DNA of 64,000 bases from Motacilla alba alba (lineage: Eukaryota; Chordata; Aves; Passeriformes; Motacillidae). Position 1 is the stretch's first letter; each line of letters begins with the position of its first letter. The notes under the pieces are model-generated. The model ran no database searches. It was not told where the DNA came from and saw nothing but the letters and a program-made list of their open reading frames with translations. Location of the stretch: contig NC_052019.1 of NCBI RefSeq assembly GCF_015832195.1, positions 5,503,685 through 5,567,684 on the forward strand, given 5' to 3'. The position numbers and the translations under genes are program-made. Below, piece by piece: positions 47,656 through 62,302 of the stretch.

Positions 47656-50600
47656 AACCACAGCCCTGTCCCTGAGATGTGCTGGCTGCTTTGGGAGGCA
47701 TGGGATAACCAGGACACAGTGCAGGAGAAGGGTCTCTGTTATAGTCACTGCCTGGATATCTTCCAACAAATCATCTTGACACTTCCTGAGTGCTCTTCCC
47801 TTCCCACTCCAGCTCTTTCCAGTGATTTTGTAGGAAGGAGGTGCAATGATCTGACTGCAGCATCAGGGTTTTTTTCCCAACAAAAGGCCATGTGTTCTGC
47901 ATGGGAAGCATTGCCTTGAAAATGTATTTTCTCTATTAAATGTCATTGCACGTGACATGTGACACACAACAAAATTAAATGTATGAACACTGAACAGAAA
48001 GCTGTTCTGAAAACTGAGCAAAAGCATTCTTCTGCATTGCAATCCCTGTAAACTTTGTTGTTCTTCCAAATTAAATTACTACATCCTGACCCAGAGATTA
48101 ATTATTTATTGCCTGTTCTAGTGCTTGGGAGCCTAGAGAGGACAATCCTGTGGGGAGAAACAGTACATGGGTATTTAAATTAAAACAAACATTTCAATAA
48201 GATAAGCACATGTACAACAAAGTCCTCGCTACTGCATGGAATGCTAACATAAGATAAACAGAGAAAAATAAAACCCCAAGCAATAAAAAGATATATTTGG
48301 GCATTAATACCTGACATTGCTAATAGTGATGCTCCACTGTGCAGTGCTGCACTAAGACCCCAGTCCTGAAGCAATGTTGATCCAGGCAAGATTGATGCAG
48401 TGAAGAACTGGGAGTAGGAAATCTTTGGCTTTGGGGTTTTGTTTTTTTGTCATTTTGTCAGGTTTGCTTGTTGGTGCTTTTTCTGCAGTCTTTCATTTGC
48501 ACAGGAAATCAACCTCTAAAAAAGAATTACAATGCTGACAGTGGTAATTACCCCCCTGAACACAGCTCCAAATCCACTGCACAGTGGAATCTTCCCATTT
48601 TTGACCTCCAGTAGCACTGTAACAGATATCATAGCATAAGCCTGTAAAGAAAAGGAGTTGAAAAGCAAATCCAGCTCTCCAGCTGTGGATTTTCAGTGAG
48701 GTCCTGCATGTTCATGGACTGCTGTCCAGCCCAAGATACCCAGGGGGTAAAACTTCTCTCTTCTGTCTGTTCTTATGCAAGGTTTTCTATCACCAAGCTC
48801 CTTAAATTTTAGTTATGTTTTACAAATACACCCAATACACTGCACTGAACTGCTCTGATTCCACCTTGGCTGCAGAAGCAGCACCAGAAGGAGCACCTCT
48901 GCAGCAGGCCAGAAGGCTGAGAGGAGCAGAACAGCTTGGGGTGAGCACCAAAACAAACCCTTTGGTAGCCACTGCCCCATTTTCTCACTGAACACCCCAA
49001 AAACGACCGACTTCACCACAGAAGCCCCCAGCAGAGGCAGTGACCCAGCACAGCTCTCCAAAGCAACACTGACTTTCCTTTGCCAGCTCTTCCTTCCACA
49101 CAGTCCCTTGATCAGCTTGTGTTCCAGCTCAGCTACACCGAGCACTGCACCTTGCATTTAAACCTAGGGCTCAAGAGAGCCTGTGAAGTTTTCCACCAAC
49201 AGGTAGAGCTGAGGAACAATATTCTCTATAATCCATTTACAGTCTGGATTTTCTTTAGAAGACCTTTGTACCCCTACCAATAAGGTACCAGTAGAAGGCA
49301 AAACCAAAATCACATCTTTTGCACTAAAATGTTAAGAAGCAATTGCAAATATCAGTGCAGCAGTGAGAAGGGAAAGTGCCAAGAGCAACTCCAGCCCTGC
49401 ATGCACACACCTCTAGCAAATCATACAAGTTCAGGGCAAACTGGCTGGGTTTGTGGTTGGGTGGCAACGTCTGGGCAAGGAGCCTGGACTGCTGCTTGCA
49501 CTAATACAAAGAGGAGAACTGGCTGAGCTGGAGTGCAGAGAAGCAGCTCAAGGAAGCTTGTTAGTGCATGCAGGGACAGGCCCTACAGATCTGACAGCTT
49601 TTGGTTACAGCACATGGAAGAGGTTCCAGTTCCAGTGAGCTGGCTGAGAAAAGTGCAAGCTGGAAGCTGTCACAGGCTGACACAGGGCAAACTGCAGTCT
49701 GGCATAGAAGATGGCATTCAAAGAGGAGCAGAAGGAATGCATTTGTTCAGAGGTCAAGGCTACCTAACTGCACACTTGCTCCAAACTAATAATGGAGTAG
49801 CTCATAACTCAGAATCTGATGGGCTAAAGACAAACAAGCCAGGAGTTAACACTTCATGGTGGGGAGAGCAAGAACTGGTGCACAATTTAAGCATAACCTC
49901 AACTAATAAAGGAAAAAAAAGAGTACAAGATGGTTGCTGAAAGCCTATGAAGATGAGGAAGGCATCAGATGACCCCAAAACACAGAGCATCCAGAATTTG
50001 TTGACAGACCCCTGCTTTTACACCATACAGAGCTTCACTTATTCAGTGAACTTTTCTGAGTGAGAAAGGATTTTGATAAATAAACTCCAGATCCATAATA
50101 CAGCCAAGATTACTCAACCAGAGCCAGTCCAAGAAAACTGACTGGTCAGTTAAAGTCAAAAAGCTTTGTCTGTCCAAGTATGTGACAGATGACCTGTCAC
50201 AGGGAAGTAACCTAAGCTCTCTCCAGACTCCTCAGCTAATTCTGTGGTGCATTTTATGCAAATGCTTGGAAGCCACCCCCAAAACCATGCCCTTGCTGCT
50301 GCTTCTGCAGCATTCAACACAGAAAAGCAAATTAAGGCAGGAGAAAAAAGTACAGAAACCTCTGGAATAAAAGTAAATAGGCAGTGAAACACAACCTTCC
50401 TGTAAGTAGGTTTCTTCTGATTCATCTGACATCAAAACATGCAGGGTCAGCACTACCTATCCATCACCAGATTCCCATCCTGAGCTGTGCTGAATAAATT
50501 GAGTATGTGTAGATTTTTGTCACGGGAGATCAAACACATCTGTTTTGTGTTTCACAATCCTGGAAACTTCCCACATAACTTAGAAACCTTGAAAAATAGT

Positions 50601-53600
50601 GGATTTGCTCTCAGTTCTGAGGGGAAAGAACTGTCAGTCAAAATAGCTACATTCACAGATTTATTTCCTCTCCCCACAGGCCAATGTCTCATGGATGATG
50701 CTCAGGACTTGAACTAAAACATTATTTGCACCTTCCCCATCCCCTTTTTCTCTAGCCAAAGGAAAAGCCCTAGCCATAACCTGACACTTAGTAAGAAGAA
50801 AGAAACAGCAGTGTCACCAGGTCTGAAAATAAACACCAGGCAGAGGAAATGCAGGAGAAAAGGGGATCTCCTTTCAAAGACCAAACTCAGGGAAAGTTTG
50901 CTCACTACAACCCAGGTCCCAGCACCCACCAGTTTTTGTTGCAGTCTGCACTGCTGTTTTAAAACACCCTCTAGAAAGTGAAAAGTTCTGAGGTGGAACA
51001 GGAACTGGACAACATTTTATGGGCTTTTGCATTTGAAAACACAGATGCAGCTGTCCTGTAAAAATCAGTACATGTCAGTATGATCTGAAACCCCAGTTCC
51101 TACAAACAGACCCAGCTCAGTAAGAGCTTCCAGGAGGCTGTGAACAGCTCCAGTTCCTGTATTTCTCTACAGGACTGCTAACTCAATGCAAACTTGAAGT
51201 CATGAAGAAAGACTAAGTCACTCTCATCTCACATATGCACATTTTTGTAAACCACTCTTCCTTTTTACATATTAAGGTTTGAATTAAATTCAGAGTAGTG
51301 ATGTAACACCACATTACAGCTTTACTCACGACAAATCATTGCTGCCAGACTCTTTTTCTTAAAATTTCATTTCAAAAGCTTCTTTTCCTACACTTCAGTC
51401 TTCTACTCACAAAAGGTAAGGAGCAAGGGTGGGGATGGATTAAGGACCATGTTAACCCTCCCTGCCCAAGAGACACATCAACCTCTGAAGTGATAAGCAC
51501 AGAAAGAAAAACTGTACCTTGCAGTGGGCAAACAAACCTTGCAAGGAAAATCTAACCCAAACTTACTGCCTTTAGCTTGGCATGCTGGCTCTGAGTGATA
51601 ACTTCAACCTTGAATTTCAGCAGCAGCCATCCTGTAAAGTGTCAAGAAGATTCAAAGCAACAGGATGGAGACAGGTCTAAGCTAACAGAGATCAGAGGCT
51701 CTGACTCATTACTGGGAACATACAGCATCCACTTCAGCTTCCCCACAGGAGGAGGCTGAAATCAATGTTTCCATAGAGGAACACTGCTTTTAGGAGGGAA
51801 GATTGTTAGTTCATCCATGCCTAGTTGCAATGTGCAGTGCTGAGGTCACAGCAGGAAAACACTTAATTAAAAAATACTTCAGAGAGCAGACACACATTCA
51901 GAGTACTAACAGTAGGTGAGAACATGAACTTTGTGTAAATGACAACCAAAAATGAACAATACCTGTGAAGTTTTAAAAGGCTATGTGCTGCTTTCCTTTC
52001 CTACTCTTTTGAAGTTTTTGATAATGCTTTATAACACAAGTCAGACCTGAAACACCACAAGAACACCTCGCAAAACATTTCCTATTTAAGGCATTTGCAA
52101 AAATTAAAATCCAAGTCTATAAATAGACATTGAACTGACACTACAAACAAGCAGCTGCTATGAAAATCAAGTTTATAAACATCCATTACTTTCAAAGCAC
52201 CCATAAGTTAAAATTTATATAAGCATGTTAAAAAAATTCTTGACTGGATGCCCATCCACACCACTAACTTGGGTGCACTTGCTCAGGGCTGCTGTTCTGA
52301 CAGCCTGCAAAGAGGAGGAGCAGCAGCTGCCATCCCAGAACAGCCCAAGGAGTGCCACGCTAATCTGGATACAGATACAAACACACTGAGTGTCTTTACT
52401 GCCATCCTGCAGCACTAAAAGGCACCTGGGACACACAGGGCTACTTCAGGGACTACACCAAGGCCTCACAATCTGGTCCAAAAGTGAAATGGAGACACAT
52501 CACAGGTACCTGCAAAATCAAATACTTTTTTTACTGTGGATATTTCCACCCCACTAGGGACAATGCACCTGTACCAGATGCCAACTATACTTTAAGTATG
52601 GAAACCACAGGGTTTTATTCACTTTTCCATTGCAAACCTGCTCTCCAGTTACCAGAAGCATAGCAGGCAGTAGCAGGAGAGAACCCACATCACTTCACCA
52701 CAGGACCAACTGGATTATTTGTGCCAACCAAACTGCAGAACTGCTTCCCAAATGCCCAGCACAGCCTCCCTGCAAGGTGAGCACACACGCTCTGGGTACT
52801 GAACCGTGAGCATCATCTGTTGGTGGAGCTGCACAACTGCAGGCAAGGATTTTTAAGTCAGGAAGGGAAAGAATGGCAATGATCTGATGAAAAGAGTTTT
52901 TGAATTAGCTATGGATCCATAACATGCCCTAGCTGATATTTAATAACCAAGGTGAATTTGTACCCTACTTCCATTTCATAGCTGTTCCATCCTTGAGCAC
53001 TAAGCTATCAACATTTACTGGCATTCACACCAGTGCTACAATACCATCAGTGTAACACAGACAGACGCAGCACTCGTATTTCAGGCTGGTTGTGTGGGGG
53101 TTTGTCATTGTTGGGTTTGTTGGGTTTTTAATTACTTCACATAGATCCAAAGCACTAAGCAATTCCAGTCAAAAGAAAATATTCAAAGCAATTTCAGCAA
53201 GACTAGGAAGCCTACATGGAAAATAATATCCTCACCCGTTTATTGTTGATTTCACCACTTGGTAACGCGGCTGTTTGGAACTCAGTGTGAATACAACGTA
53301 AGTTTTGTGGAAAATCACACACCTGTATTTTTTCACACGTATCAAACACATCTGAAGTTTAAAATTTGTGTGCCTTGACTCGCTCCTCACTTTATAATGT
53401 CTCTGTAGGTTTGTCCATTGTCACTGATCCCACAAGAGTCCGACTCAGTCTCTCCAGTCAGGTGACAGACAAATTCAAAAGGTGTAGATTTCCCAAAGAC
53501 GGTCTTCTCTGTAGTGCATTGTGCTAGTGCATTCAACCAGTGTGTCAGTGTTCAACCAGACAAGCTTGGGGTTGGTTGGTTGCTGTTTTTTTAACTACAC

Positions 53601-54886
53601 AATACAGAAATATAATTTTACATGTAGCTTTGCATGCCTTATGGCTGCTTGCCCTACTATAGGACAGTGCAATAAATACAAATATATGCACACTAAAAAA
53701 GATTTAACTGCCGTGATCTACGTCTCCTTTATGAGTACAAATTTACCTAGTCAACAATATGACAAATTTAGCAGAGAAAGTGGCAATGGCAGTAATATTC
53801 TACTACAAAAACAAGGCTAGAAGCAAAGTGTTCTCAAGCTACAGAAAACTTGCTACCTCCTAATATATGATGTAGGGCCCACTTCTGCCAAGTGCAGAGT
53901 CGTGATCAGTAGATTGCATCAGAACATGCTTTTCCCCCCATTTAACAATGAATACTTCTACAATTTATTTGGTTTTGGTAACTGTTTATAAATAGCACAC
54001 TATAATGACTATTAAACTATACAGCAACATGACATTTATAGCCTAATCCTGAATACAAAGTTCAAAGAACATGACTACAAAGGCCAGAGAGCAAATGTCA
54101 TCAACTAAAAGCATTTCCACTTCAGAATTTATTGAATGTTCTCTTACACAAACGCTTCTCAATTGTGAAACCAGAGGAACAGGATTTCCTATTCCCTCTC
54201 TGCCCCAGTAGCAGTTTAGCCACACATCACCCTTACAAATTAGTGATGGATTTCAACAGGTAGCCCCTTGGGGCTATATATTTTATATACTTTATATATA
54301 TGCACATTTACTTTGAATTCTATGTAAAAGTTGAAAAAATGTTTGAAAGAAAAACTCAGAATATATCACAGCATTTTCAGCGAAAAAAATACAAATTAGT
54401 TTTATAACGACTATTCAATTTATCAAACTTTTTTTTTCTGAAGTATTTACCTTTAATTATGTACACATTACAGGAAATAAAACTTTGTCCACAAACATTC
54501 TCTAAGATGACAGTTATCAATAAAATGATAGAATAATAGCAGGAAGAATATTAAACAAATGGGGGTGATCAATTTCTGCTTTTAAAAAGTAAAAAGTCAC
54601 CTTATAATTAAGTACAAAAACCTGCATTGAATGACAACTGCTGGTGTAGTAACTTGATCAGGTATGGAGACCAAGAGTATAGTAGAGCCCTATGATAATA
54701 ATATTTCTGTAGCATTTCCACTTGGTATGTATATACTAAATGTTGGCAAAGTTTCTGTAGCATTAGCTTATACAAACATAGGAGTCCTCAGTCTGCTGCA
54801 TAAAAGGGAACAAGAGTGTTTTACTTCTCCTGAAATGCACCTGAAATCCAGAGTGTCACTTACAAACTGCATAATGTAACTTTTCT
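47656..54886. other. CD8A copy 3 downstream region and presumed long 3' UTR of RMND5A
   Basis: Homology to the CD8A copies fades at about 47710. ATTAAA-type signals near 47935 could end the copy 3 transcript. The rest is AT-rich, largely non-repetitive sequence lying 3' of RMND5A on the minus strand, with several minus-strand AATAAA signals (for example 53964-53969). I cannot say where the RMND5A transcript ends. No other gene was recognised. Confidence 0.5.
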
Positions 54887-57800
54887 TCAGAAAAATATCT
54901 GTTTGGCATCTCCAGGGCTCTGTTCCATTGGACAATAGGGGCATTTTAATCTGGGGACAAAGACAACGTGTTAGAATTGGGGCAATGTGTGACAACAGAG
55001 CATTAAAGGTACTGAGTCTCCCCCCTGTAGCAGGAAACAACTGCACTCTTAAGCCATAACACTTTACTTGGCTCCATGAAAAGTCACCTTGAGCTGAGAG
55101 AGAACTTACCATGCTTCTCCTTCTAGTTACAGTCTCTCACCTTCCACCCACAAGCCCCTGAATTATTAGATTATATAAAGAGCAATTTCTCTGTAGTCAT
55201 TATTTCTACTTGTGGATTTGCTTACTGCATTTTAGAATCACAGAATGGTTTGGGCTGGAAGGGATTTAAGGACCATCCCATTCCAACCCTGCTGCCATGG
55301 GCAGGGACACCTTCCACTAGACCAGGGTGCCTAGAGCCCCATCCAGCCTGGCCTTGCAGTAATTTTAAATCAGCTGGTACCTTTCACTGTGGCTTCCTCA
55401 ATATCCAGTTCATTTTAGTGTCTGGTTCCCAAAATGCTGTGATTTTCCAACCCACTTAGATCAGCTCCTGCAGGCTCTGACTGAAGGGTCACCCTGGTCT
55501 CCCTGCTGAGGTCTCTCATACAATCCCACCCACTTACAGTACTTCTTCTTTTTGAAGAAATTGATTGTATTCTGAAGCATTGATCCATTCTGCCCCCCAT
55601 CTCCTACGTTTGGGCATTTTACCTTCTCCCTCCACCCACCCCTCCAGAGTTAACAATATCAGAGCACTGCTGTCAGTAAAACTGATCAATGAAAGCACCA
55701 GGAATGAGTGATCAGGGACAGGAATGATGCAGCAGCAAGTTTACAGCTTAAAATGGCTAAAGCCACCCAAAGTCACCCACAAAGGCATCCCTTAAGGCTT
55801 TTCTAACAGGGCACAGAATGCAAACATCACTTGACATTTTCATTCATAGCCTCACTTATTTTCACACTGGATTTCCCAAAATGACTTAGAGCTCTAAATT
55901 AAGCTGACAGCCTCCACAGAAGCTGTATATATTCAATCCAAATAACCACTGTTCTTCCTCCAGAAAATCTGTAGAGATTTCTCTCTCCCATTTCCTGCTC
56001 CCCAAAAGCCTGAAGCACCCCACAGATATCTAAGGAGGAGTATTTCCACAGTTCTAATTCCCCTTCTCACTCAATTACTAAGCCATATTTCCCCTGGAGG
56101 TTTAATTTTATTTTTAAGAGATTTTTCATGCATTACTAACCTTGCTCCCAAGGAAAAACTGTGTGTGTAAAGCCTTCCAGTTGGAATTTAAGACAACACA
56201 ATGGTGGCAACAATGTGAAAAATTACTTTGCTTGCTGCATTCCTTCATGCAAGCTCACTTTCAACAACATCAGAGGGTTTATAATGCTTTTCTCCAGGGC
56301 ACCAACCCAGCTTATGCAGCTTTCAAGCCATTCTCCAAGATTAACAAGCTTCCACCAATCACATAATTATGGACTCAAATTTTCCCAAAACACAGGATTC
56401 TAGTTTTAAGATGTGTCCTTGTCTATATGTTGTTGGAAATAAAAGAATGGTACTTACTTGCTGCCATTAAACATTTTATTCAAAGCATCTCTGGATATAA
56501 TATGACCACAGACTAATTTCATAGGTGGATTATTATCTGTTGTTTGCTGACGAAGAATGGGACAGGCAAATATTGAATGATACCAGCACTTTTTACCGAG
56601 GTCCACTTCAATCTGTGAAAGAAATTAACATAAAAATTCATCTCAGGAAATTACATTCCCAGATAAAATCCCTTTAGGTCGTGGCAGTTATTTAACGGAT
56701 TTCACAATTCAGCTGTGAAAGCAACAAAATCCATTGTGTGGATGCCTGACAACTTCCCAGCCAAAATGACTTAATTGTAATCTTAAAATGGTGATTTATG
56801 TTGGGGATGGGGAGTAACAACAAAACAGCATATTCTGCCAAGGGACAAGTGTAAATTCTGTTGCAGATCTATGCCCTGGCAGGAAAACTGAGCTGGTAAC
56901 CCATCAAGACTTTCTGGAAATCACTGGCTAGGAAATAAAAAGCAGTTTATAGATTTCATTTTAGGGGGAAATTAAAAAAGAGAAAAACCCTTGGATTGAC
57001 TATATTCATGTTCTACAGCTTCTTGAAAGGCTCTGCCAACCCCTTGCTGTCATGTGAATAATGAAGTCTATCACAATCACTAATTTTCAGTACCAACACA
57101 GAGATACTTGGGCATCACAGCTCTTGCCATGAGTACAAAATTATTTCAAAAAGGAACGTGTAACAGAGAAGAACAGGTCCGTGGCTTCAGTAATTAACTG
57201 AGAACTGCAAAAATCACACCGGAGCTCACCTGGCTCTGAGCAGTCCTCTGTTCAAAGGTTTAACCTTCAACAAAACCCGACAATGTGACCTTTTCATGCT
57301 ACTTAATCTGTCTTTGTACAAGGAAAATAAGGTTTCCCACCCCCATACTGCATTAGCAGAAGACACTAGAGACCCTTCAGTTTAGAAAATGCAAGGAGAC
57401 ACATGTGTATTATTAACTGATTTGCATCAGACAGGAATCTTTTTCCAAATGCTCCTTAGCTATTCATTCCTGGCTGGACAGCAAGGCAGGAATCTGTCAC
57501 ACTCAGAGGTTACACTCTCAGCATTACAGAAAACACAGCTGGGAGAAAACTCAGCACTCCTCCTTACTCTATAAATGAATCTCTTCCAGCTGCAGTGGAA
57601 GAGGCTAACTCAGTTCATGCCCAGTTTGCACTAAATAAGTTTCCTTTCCAAATCAGGAGCAGGTCACTGGAGAGCTGCACACGCTCGGCAAGAGCTATAA
57701 AGGGAAACTGGGGTTTCATAACAAGTGAACTTCATTTCAACTGATCTAAACGAGATGTGCTGGAAGCACAATGCACTGGATCCCAGCTCCTGTGTCCCCA

Positions 57801-60800
57801 GATGCAGCACTAATTCTTTCATCTCCTGTCTGCCTGATAAAGAGCCGGTGCAAAGCAAGCCCTGGACTGAGCTCAAGCCCAGCTAAGGGAAGTGAGTGTG
57901 TCTCTGTGGGATCCATTTTCTTTCTAGTTATACAGAAACATCTCTGGGTAAGTCGAAGGTGAGAGCATCAGTTTCTTTAAGGTCATTTATCAAAGACCCT
58001 TCCAATGTGAAAGGGGATAACAAGTGAAAGGGAGGGCAACAAAAAAAACTGAGAGGTACAAACCTGATGGACAAAAATAATGGAGATAATAACAAGAAAC
58101 AACCTTGAGAGGTCATCAAGAAACTGCAACCAAACCTGGACTTTGCAACAGATACAAATCTAAACCTGAGGGTCTCTGAGGAGAGGGGGTCAGCAGAACT
58201 ACACAAACTATAGGAGGAAAATGCAGGGGAAGAAGACTGAGGAGGAACAGCTGGAAAAGGGTGTCAAAGGGCTAGGAGGGCCATGCTGTAACTGAGGATC
58301 CATGAGCACGTGTCTGCCTGTGAGTCTGGAGCTTGTGCTTTCACTGGTGAATGGCAATCATTGCCAGCCAAGGAAGAGGAAGGGATCTTGGCTGTCTGTA
58401 CTTATGTTTCAGGTGAGTCCTGTGTGGGAGCTGCTGAGGGCAGTGTTGTGTCTGGGGCAGCCTGTGTGGCTGGCTGGGTCAGTGTCTGGGTGTCTGGGGG
58501 GGTCTGTGAGCCCCAGGCCCTGTGCAGCAGAGAGCCCCAAGCCCCAGAGCTGCTGGAGGTGGTGGCCATGTAAAACATCCTGTAACATGCAGCACAAGAG
58601 AAACCTGAAAACAGCATTTGCCCTTAGAAATCTGCCCCAGGGGCAGCTCAGCCCTCACTCACCGGGAGTTCATCCTTCTGGTTCCAAACCCCTGTGCACT
58701 GCCTCTGCTCAATTACTGCCTTGATGTTGATTAGAGCCGGTAATGCTACACAACCTGCTGAAAAACTGCAGAAAAAGGACATGTTAATATGAGGTGTATG
58801 CTAGGAAACCAACACTTTTCACATTTCTATTTCAAAGGTTAACTGGGAGACAAGGTTTTTGTAATTTTTTCATTTACATCTTGTTATATCTGGAGGGAGC
58901 TTAGAAGTACAGACAAGCAAGAGTTTTGGAGCAGGTTAACAGTTATTAATGTATTTTAGGCTGGGCCCTCAGGTACTATATTCTGCACAGAAAACAACAG
59001 TTAATCCCTCCTCTAAGATTCATAATGAATTGATTTCTTCTACCACCTACTTTGATTTTGAGCTGTACAGGAGGAAGACATCACATTAGTTTATACAGGA
59101 GGCTGCTCTCAGCTATGGTGGAAAACGTGCAGCCTAAGAGTTTCCATGTAACCCACATGTTCACACAACCCATAATCCTTTAATTATATATAATTATCAT
59201 GTAAAGAAACGTGTCTTTCCACCTTCACCTTAAACCAAGAAAAGAAATGTAGAAAAAGCAGGTAGGTAAGGAAAGGGAGGAAACCAGGGCCTGTAACAAG
59301 AACAGCAGTATAAAACTGCCCAAAGTCTGTGTCCCAAACAGCTCAGCTTCCTCTGGGATTTACCCACTACCAGAAATTAGCACATTATTTGGAAATATTT
59401 CAGTATTTTACAAAAGAAAGTATGACAGAGTTTTCCATGAGTTAACAGATGAGTTGATGGATTTAAGTCTAATGACAGTACTGGAAATCACCAGCAACAG
59501 AAACAGGATTTGACCTTGCTATCAGCCTGCTCTGTTTGGCAGATTATTTTACTATTTGTGCAAGTTTTATTGTCTACATAAGTCATGCCTTTACCTAAAA
59601 CCTGTGGATCTCTTGCCTGAGCTAAATATATATATATATATATAAATAAATTATATCTCTCACCTCCAATTGGCCATTTTAACCCTTACACTTTGCTTTT
59701 TTGTTAATTCAGCCCTGTGTTAACCCTGTGAGAAGTCTAACAAATAGTATTTGTGTGAAAACATCTCTGATGAGCCCTTTCAGAATACAAAAACTCAGGT
59801 GAATAGTAAATTGAAATTCTTGTAGTCCTTCAAGACCCCAAACCACAACCTCCATAACACAGGAGTTTTTTTGCTGTCTCCACACAATAACTCAGACCAG
59901 GAGGCCTGTACAGGATTAGATAAACACTGGAGAAGCCAATCAGCATTGAGAAAGTGCCCACTACTCATGTTCAATAAAGCAAAATATTTTACAGCAGGGA
60001 TTTCACTTCAAGCCTGTTTAAAGGGTCTGCAGCACTACAAGGTCACACCAGTTGAAACATTCTTGTTTATGACAAGAGCATCAACAGCACCTACACAGTA
60101 AATACATTTCAGCACAATCAATGCCACACCAGGAGCAGAGCAAACATCCCACCCCTCCAAACATCAGCAACAGGGATTTTCCACATCACTGAAAATCTCT
60201 TGGCCATTTGCTCTGAAAACTGCATTGCAGCATCAGTGCATGAGCAATGAAAATCTAAAGGACTGCTGGTTATTTGAATGAAACGAGAGGAAGATGAAAA
60301 AATAAACATTTAAACTCTAAATACCTATAAAGCACTCAAACTGAAACTTGAAAGTTTATTGTAGAAAAACAGTTAGTCTGAAGTGCTCCCTTTGTTGTTT
60401 CTGTTATATCTTGTGACTGAGGTACAAACAGGAAAAGCAGAAGGCTTAACAATGTGAGAGCTCTAAACCAAGCACAGAAGTCTAACAATAGTGAATGGAA
60501 ACAGTAAAAAGAAAAAATAAAGCCAAAACAAACAAACAAACAAAAAAAAAAGACAAGCAGTGAAGTTTCTGCTAAGCACCAAATCCAGCCTAGAAAGATA
60601 TATATAATTTATTTTCTGTATAACATTTTCAATGAAAATGAGAACATCAGGGGAGTGTACTGGAGCAATTGACATGCAAAGGCTAAATAGCAGCTGATCT
60701 GTTTTATCTTCAAAGAAGCTAGAAGGAGATTAGGTTGGGTTTTCTTCATATTTCCAACAGCCTCCTACAGATTTGCATTTTGTCAGATTAGCTACTGAGT

Positions 60801-62302
60801 TTAAGTGCCTCTTTCTTCTTTGCAAAAGAGGCCCAGCAGACAATTTAGAAATTTTAGCAGCTGAAACCACAACATAACTGTTAAGCATTCTTTTAAGAAG
60901 ATGACTAGTAATGTACAGGGAAAAAAAATTATCAAATGCTGATGGAATCACGGCCCCATTTTCAGGGTTATTTTTCAGTTGAACAGCAGGGACAGCTGTC
61001 ACACATTTGTTGTGGGAATAACTGGCTGATTGCCATCCTCATCTTCAGCAGTTATGTCTGAACTATGGAAGATAAATTCCATCCAGGCACGCTTCCTCTT
61101 GAGCTGCAGTGATGCAGGGTGAAGTCCAGCAGAAAGAAACCTCTGGTTTTTAATCTTTGCAGATTTTGTTTGTAATTGTAACTATACCCTGCATGTAAGG
61201 CAAGCTAATTAGAAGTAATTTCTTTTATCCTCAACAAGAAACAGGAACCAAACCACAAAGTACCTGGTCTCAAAAGCAAGAGCAAAGCAGCCTACCTAAC
61301 ACTGAGAGGGGATTCCACAGAGAGGCCCAGCAGAGCACAGGCATCCCTTGTGAAGATGTCACAGATGTCAGCCCACTGGTTGGCATCCAGGAGGTGAACG
61401 TACGGGGAGTTCTCGATGCCTTGCCGCAGGTACACCAGGCTGCCCATCAGAACCTGGATATCTGGGAGGGACCAGGAACAGCAGAGTTTGTACAACAAAC
61501 AAGAGATTGTGTCTCCAGCTGGAGCTTTCACATGGAAAACAGGCAGATACACACAAACAATTACAGCCCTGACAGCCAGGAGAGCTCTACTCCTGCTACT
61601 TTTTGGCTGGGGAGTTGCCAGGGTGTGCTGCCTGGGAATTTGCTTCTAGCAGGTTCACTTTTTTTGTAAGCTTTCTGACACACACAGTACCCTAACAAAA
61701 TAGGCTTTGTTGGATTCAGCTTGAGATGGTTCATTTAACTCACATGCTCTCCATTTTTCAAAAGTTTAATTTCTCTTTGTATTACCCCACGCAGCAGAAA
61801 ATAGCAGATGACTATTCCAAGAACATTCCTCTGCATTTTTAGCACTTTACTTTGGCAGCAGGCCTATAGATGTAATCTACATTTCATTTAAAGAGTCAAA
61901 AACCTTAAATTTAAGCAAACGTGCAATCATTCAATATTCTTTTTGAGCCCTCTTAAAAAAGAAGAAAGAAGATAATTCTAATTGTAAGGATTAGGGTTAT
62001 ACATGATAAATCCAAAAAAGAAGAAGCCTTTAACAAACTGAAAATAGTGGAATAAAACATATTTGGAATATACGTTTTACTCCAAGGTGCCATATCCCAG
62101 TGCTTTAAATCCCCTTAATGTGACCAAAAATGTACCTTTCTGATGATTTAGGGCGAAGGGCTGGAAGTTTTTCGCATACTGAAGTGCTTCTCTTTGATTT
62201 GCTGTTCCACCCATCAATAAACTGATGAAATATAACCTGTGCAGTTTAAATTCCAACGAGCTGTTCTGTGCCATGAGCATCTCTCTGTTGGATACCGCCC
62301 AC
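54887..62302 (-). CDS. RMND5A: E3 ubiquitin-protein ligase RMND5A, 3' part (5 exons; 5' end outside window)
   Basis: Minus-strand coding exons, in transcript order: 62302-62136, 61461-61296, 58765-58663, 56612-56458, 54950-54887, all GT-AG with matching phases. They encode the equivalent of human residues about 174-391, almost unchanged from human. RMND5A pairs with MAEA as the catalytic core of the CTLH (GID) ubiquitin ligase complex. The window holds the region after the LisH/CTLH domains, the CRA-type helical part ([37 protein letters not shown]) and the RING-like end: [28 protein letters not shown], giving Cys336, Cys354, His356, Cys374 and Cys377. The last residues are KQIFF and a TGA stop at 54887-54889. 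It converges with CD8A, as in human. Confidence 0.96.
55233..55359 (-). mobile_element. CR1 LINE 3' fragment in last RMND5A intron
   Basis: AGAATCACAGAATGGTTTGG, GGACCATCCCATTCCAACCC and GCAGGGACACCTTCCACTAG form the classic inverted avian CR1 end. Minus orientation. Confidence 0.92.
59624..59646. repeat. (TA)n microsatellite in RMND5A intron
   Basis: Alternating TA for about 22 bases. Confidence 0.85.
60524..60550. repeat. (CAAA)n / poly-A microsatellite in RMND5A intron
   Basis: AACAAACAAACAAAC followed by a run of A bases. Confidence 0.8.

Noticed and set aside
61292..61552. RMND5A frame ending at ..LSVR and a stop
   Set aside because: The stop lies in the intron. A GT donor after AG at 61296 splices in phase to the exon at 58765, restoring the conserved Ser-Phe-Ser-Ala-Gly sequence.
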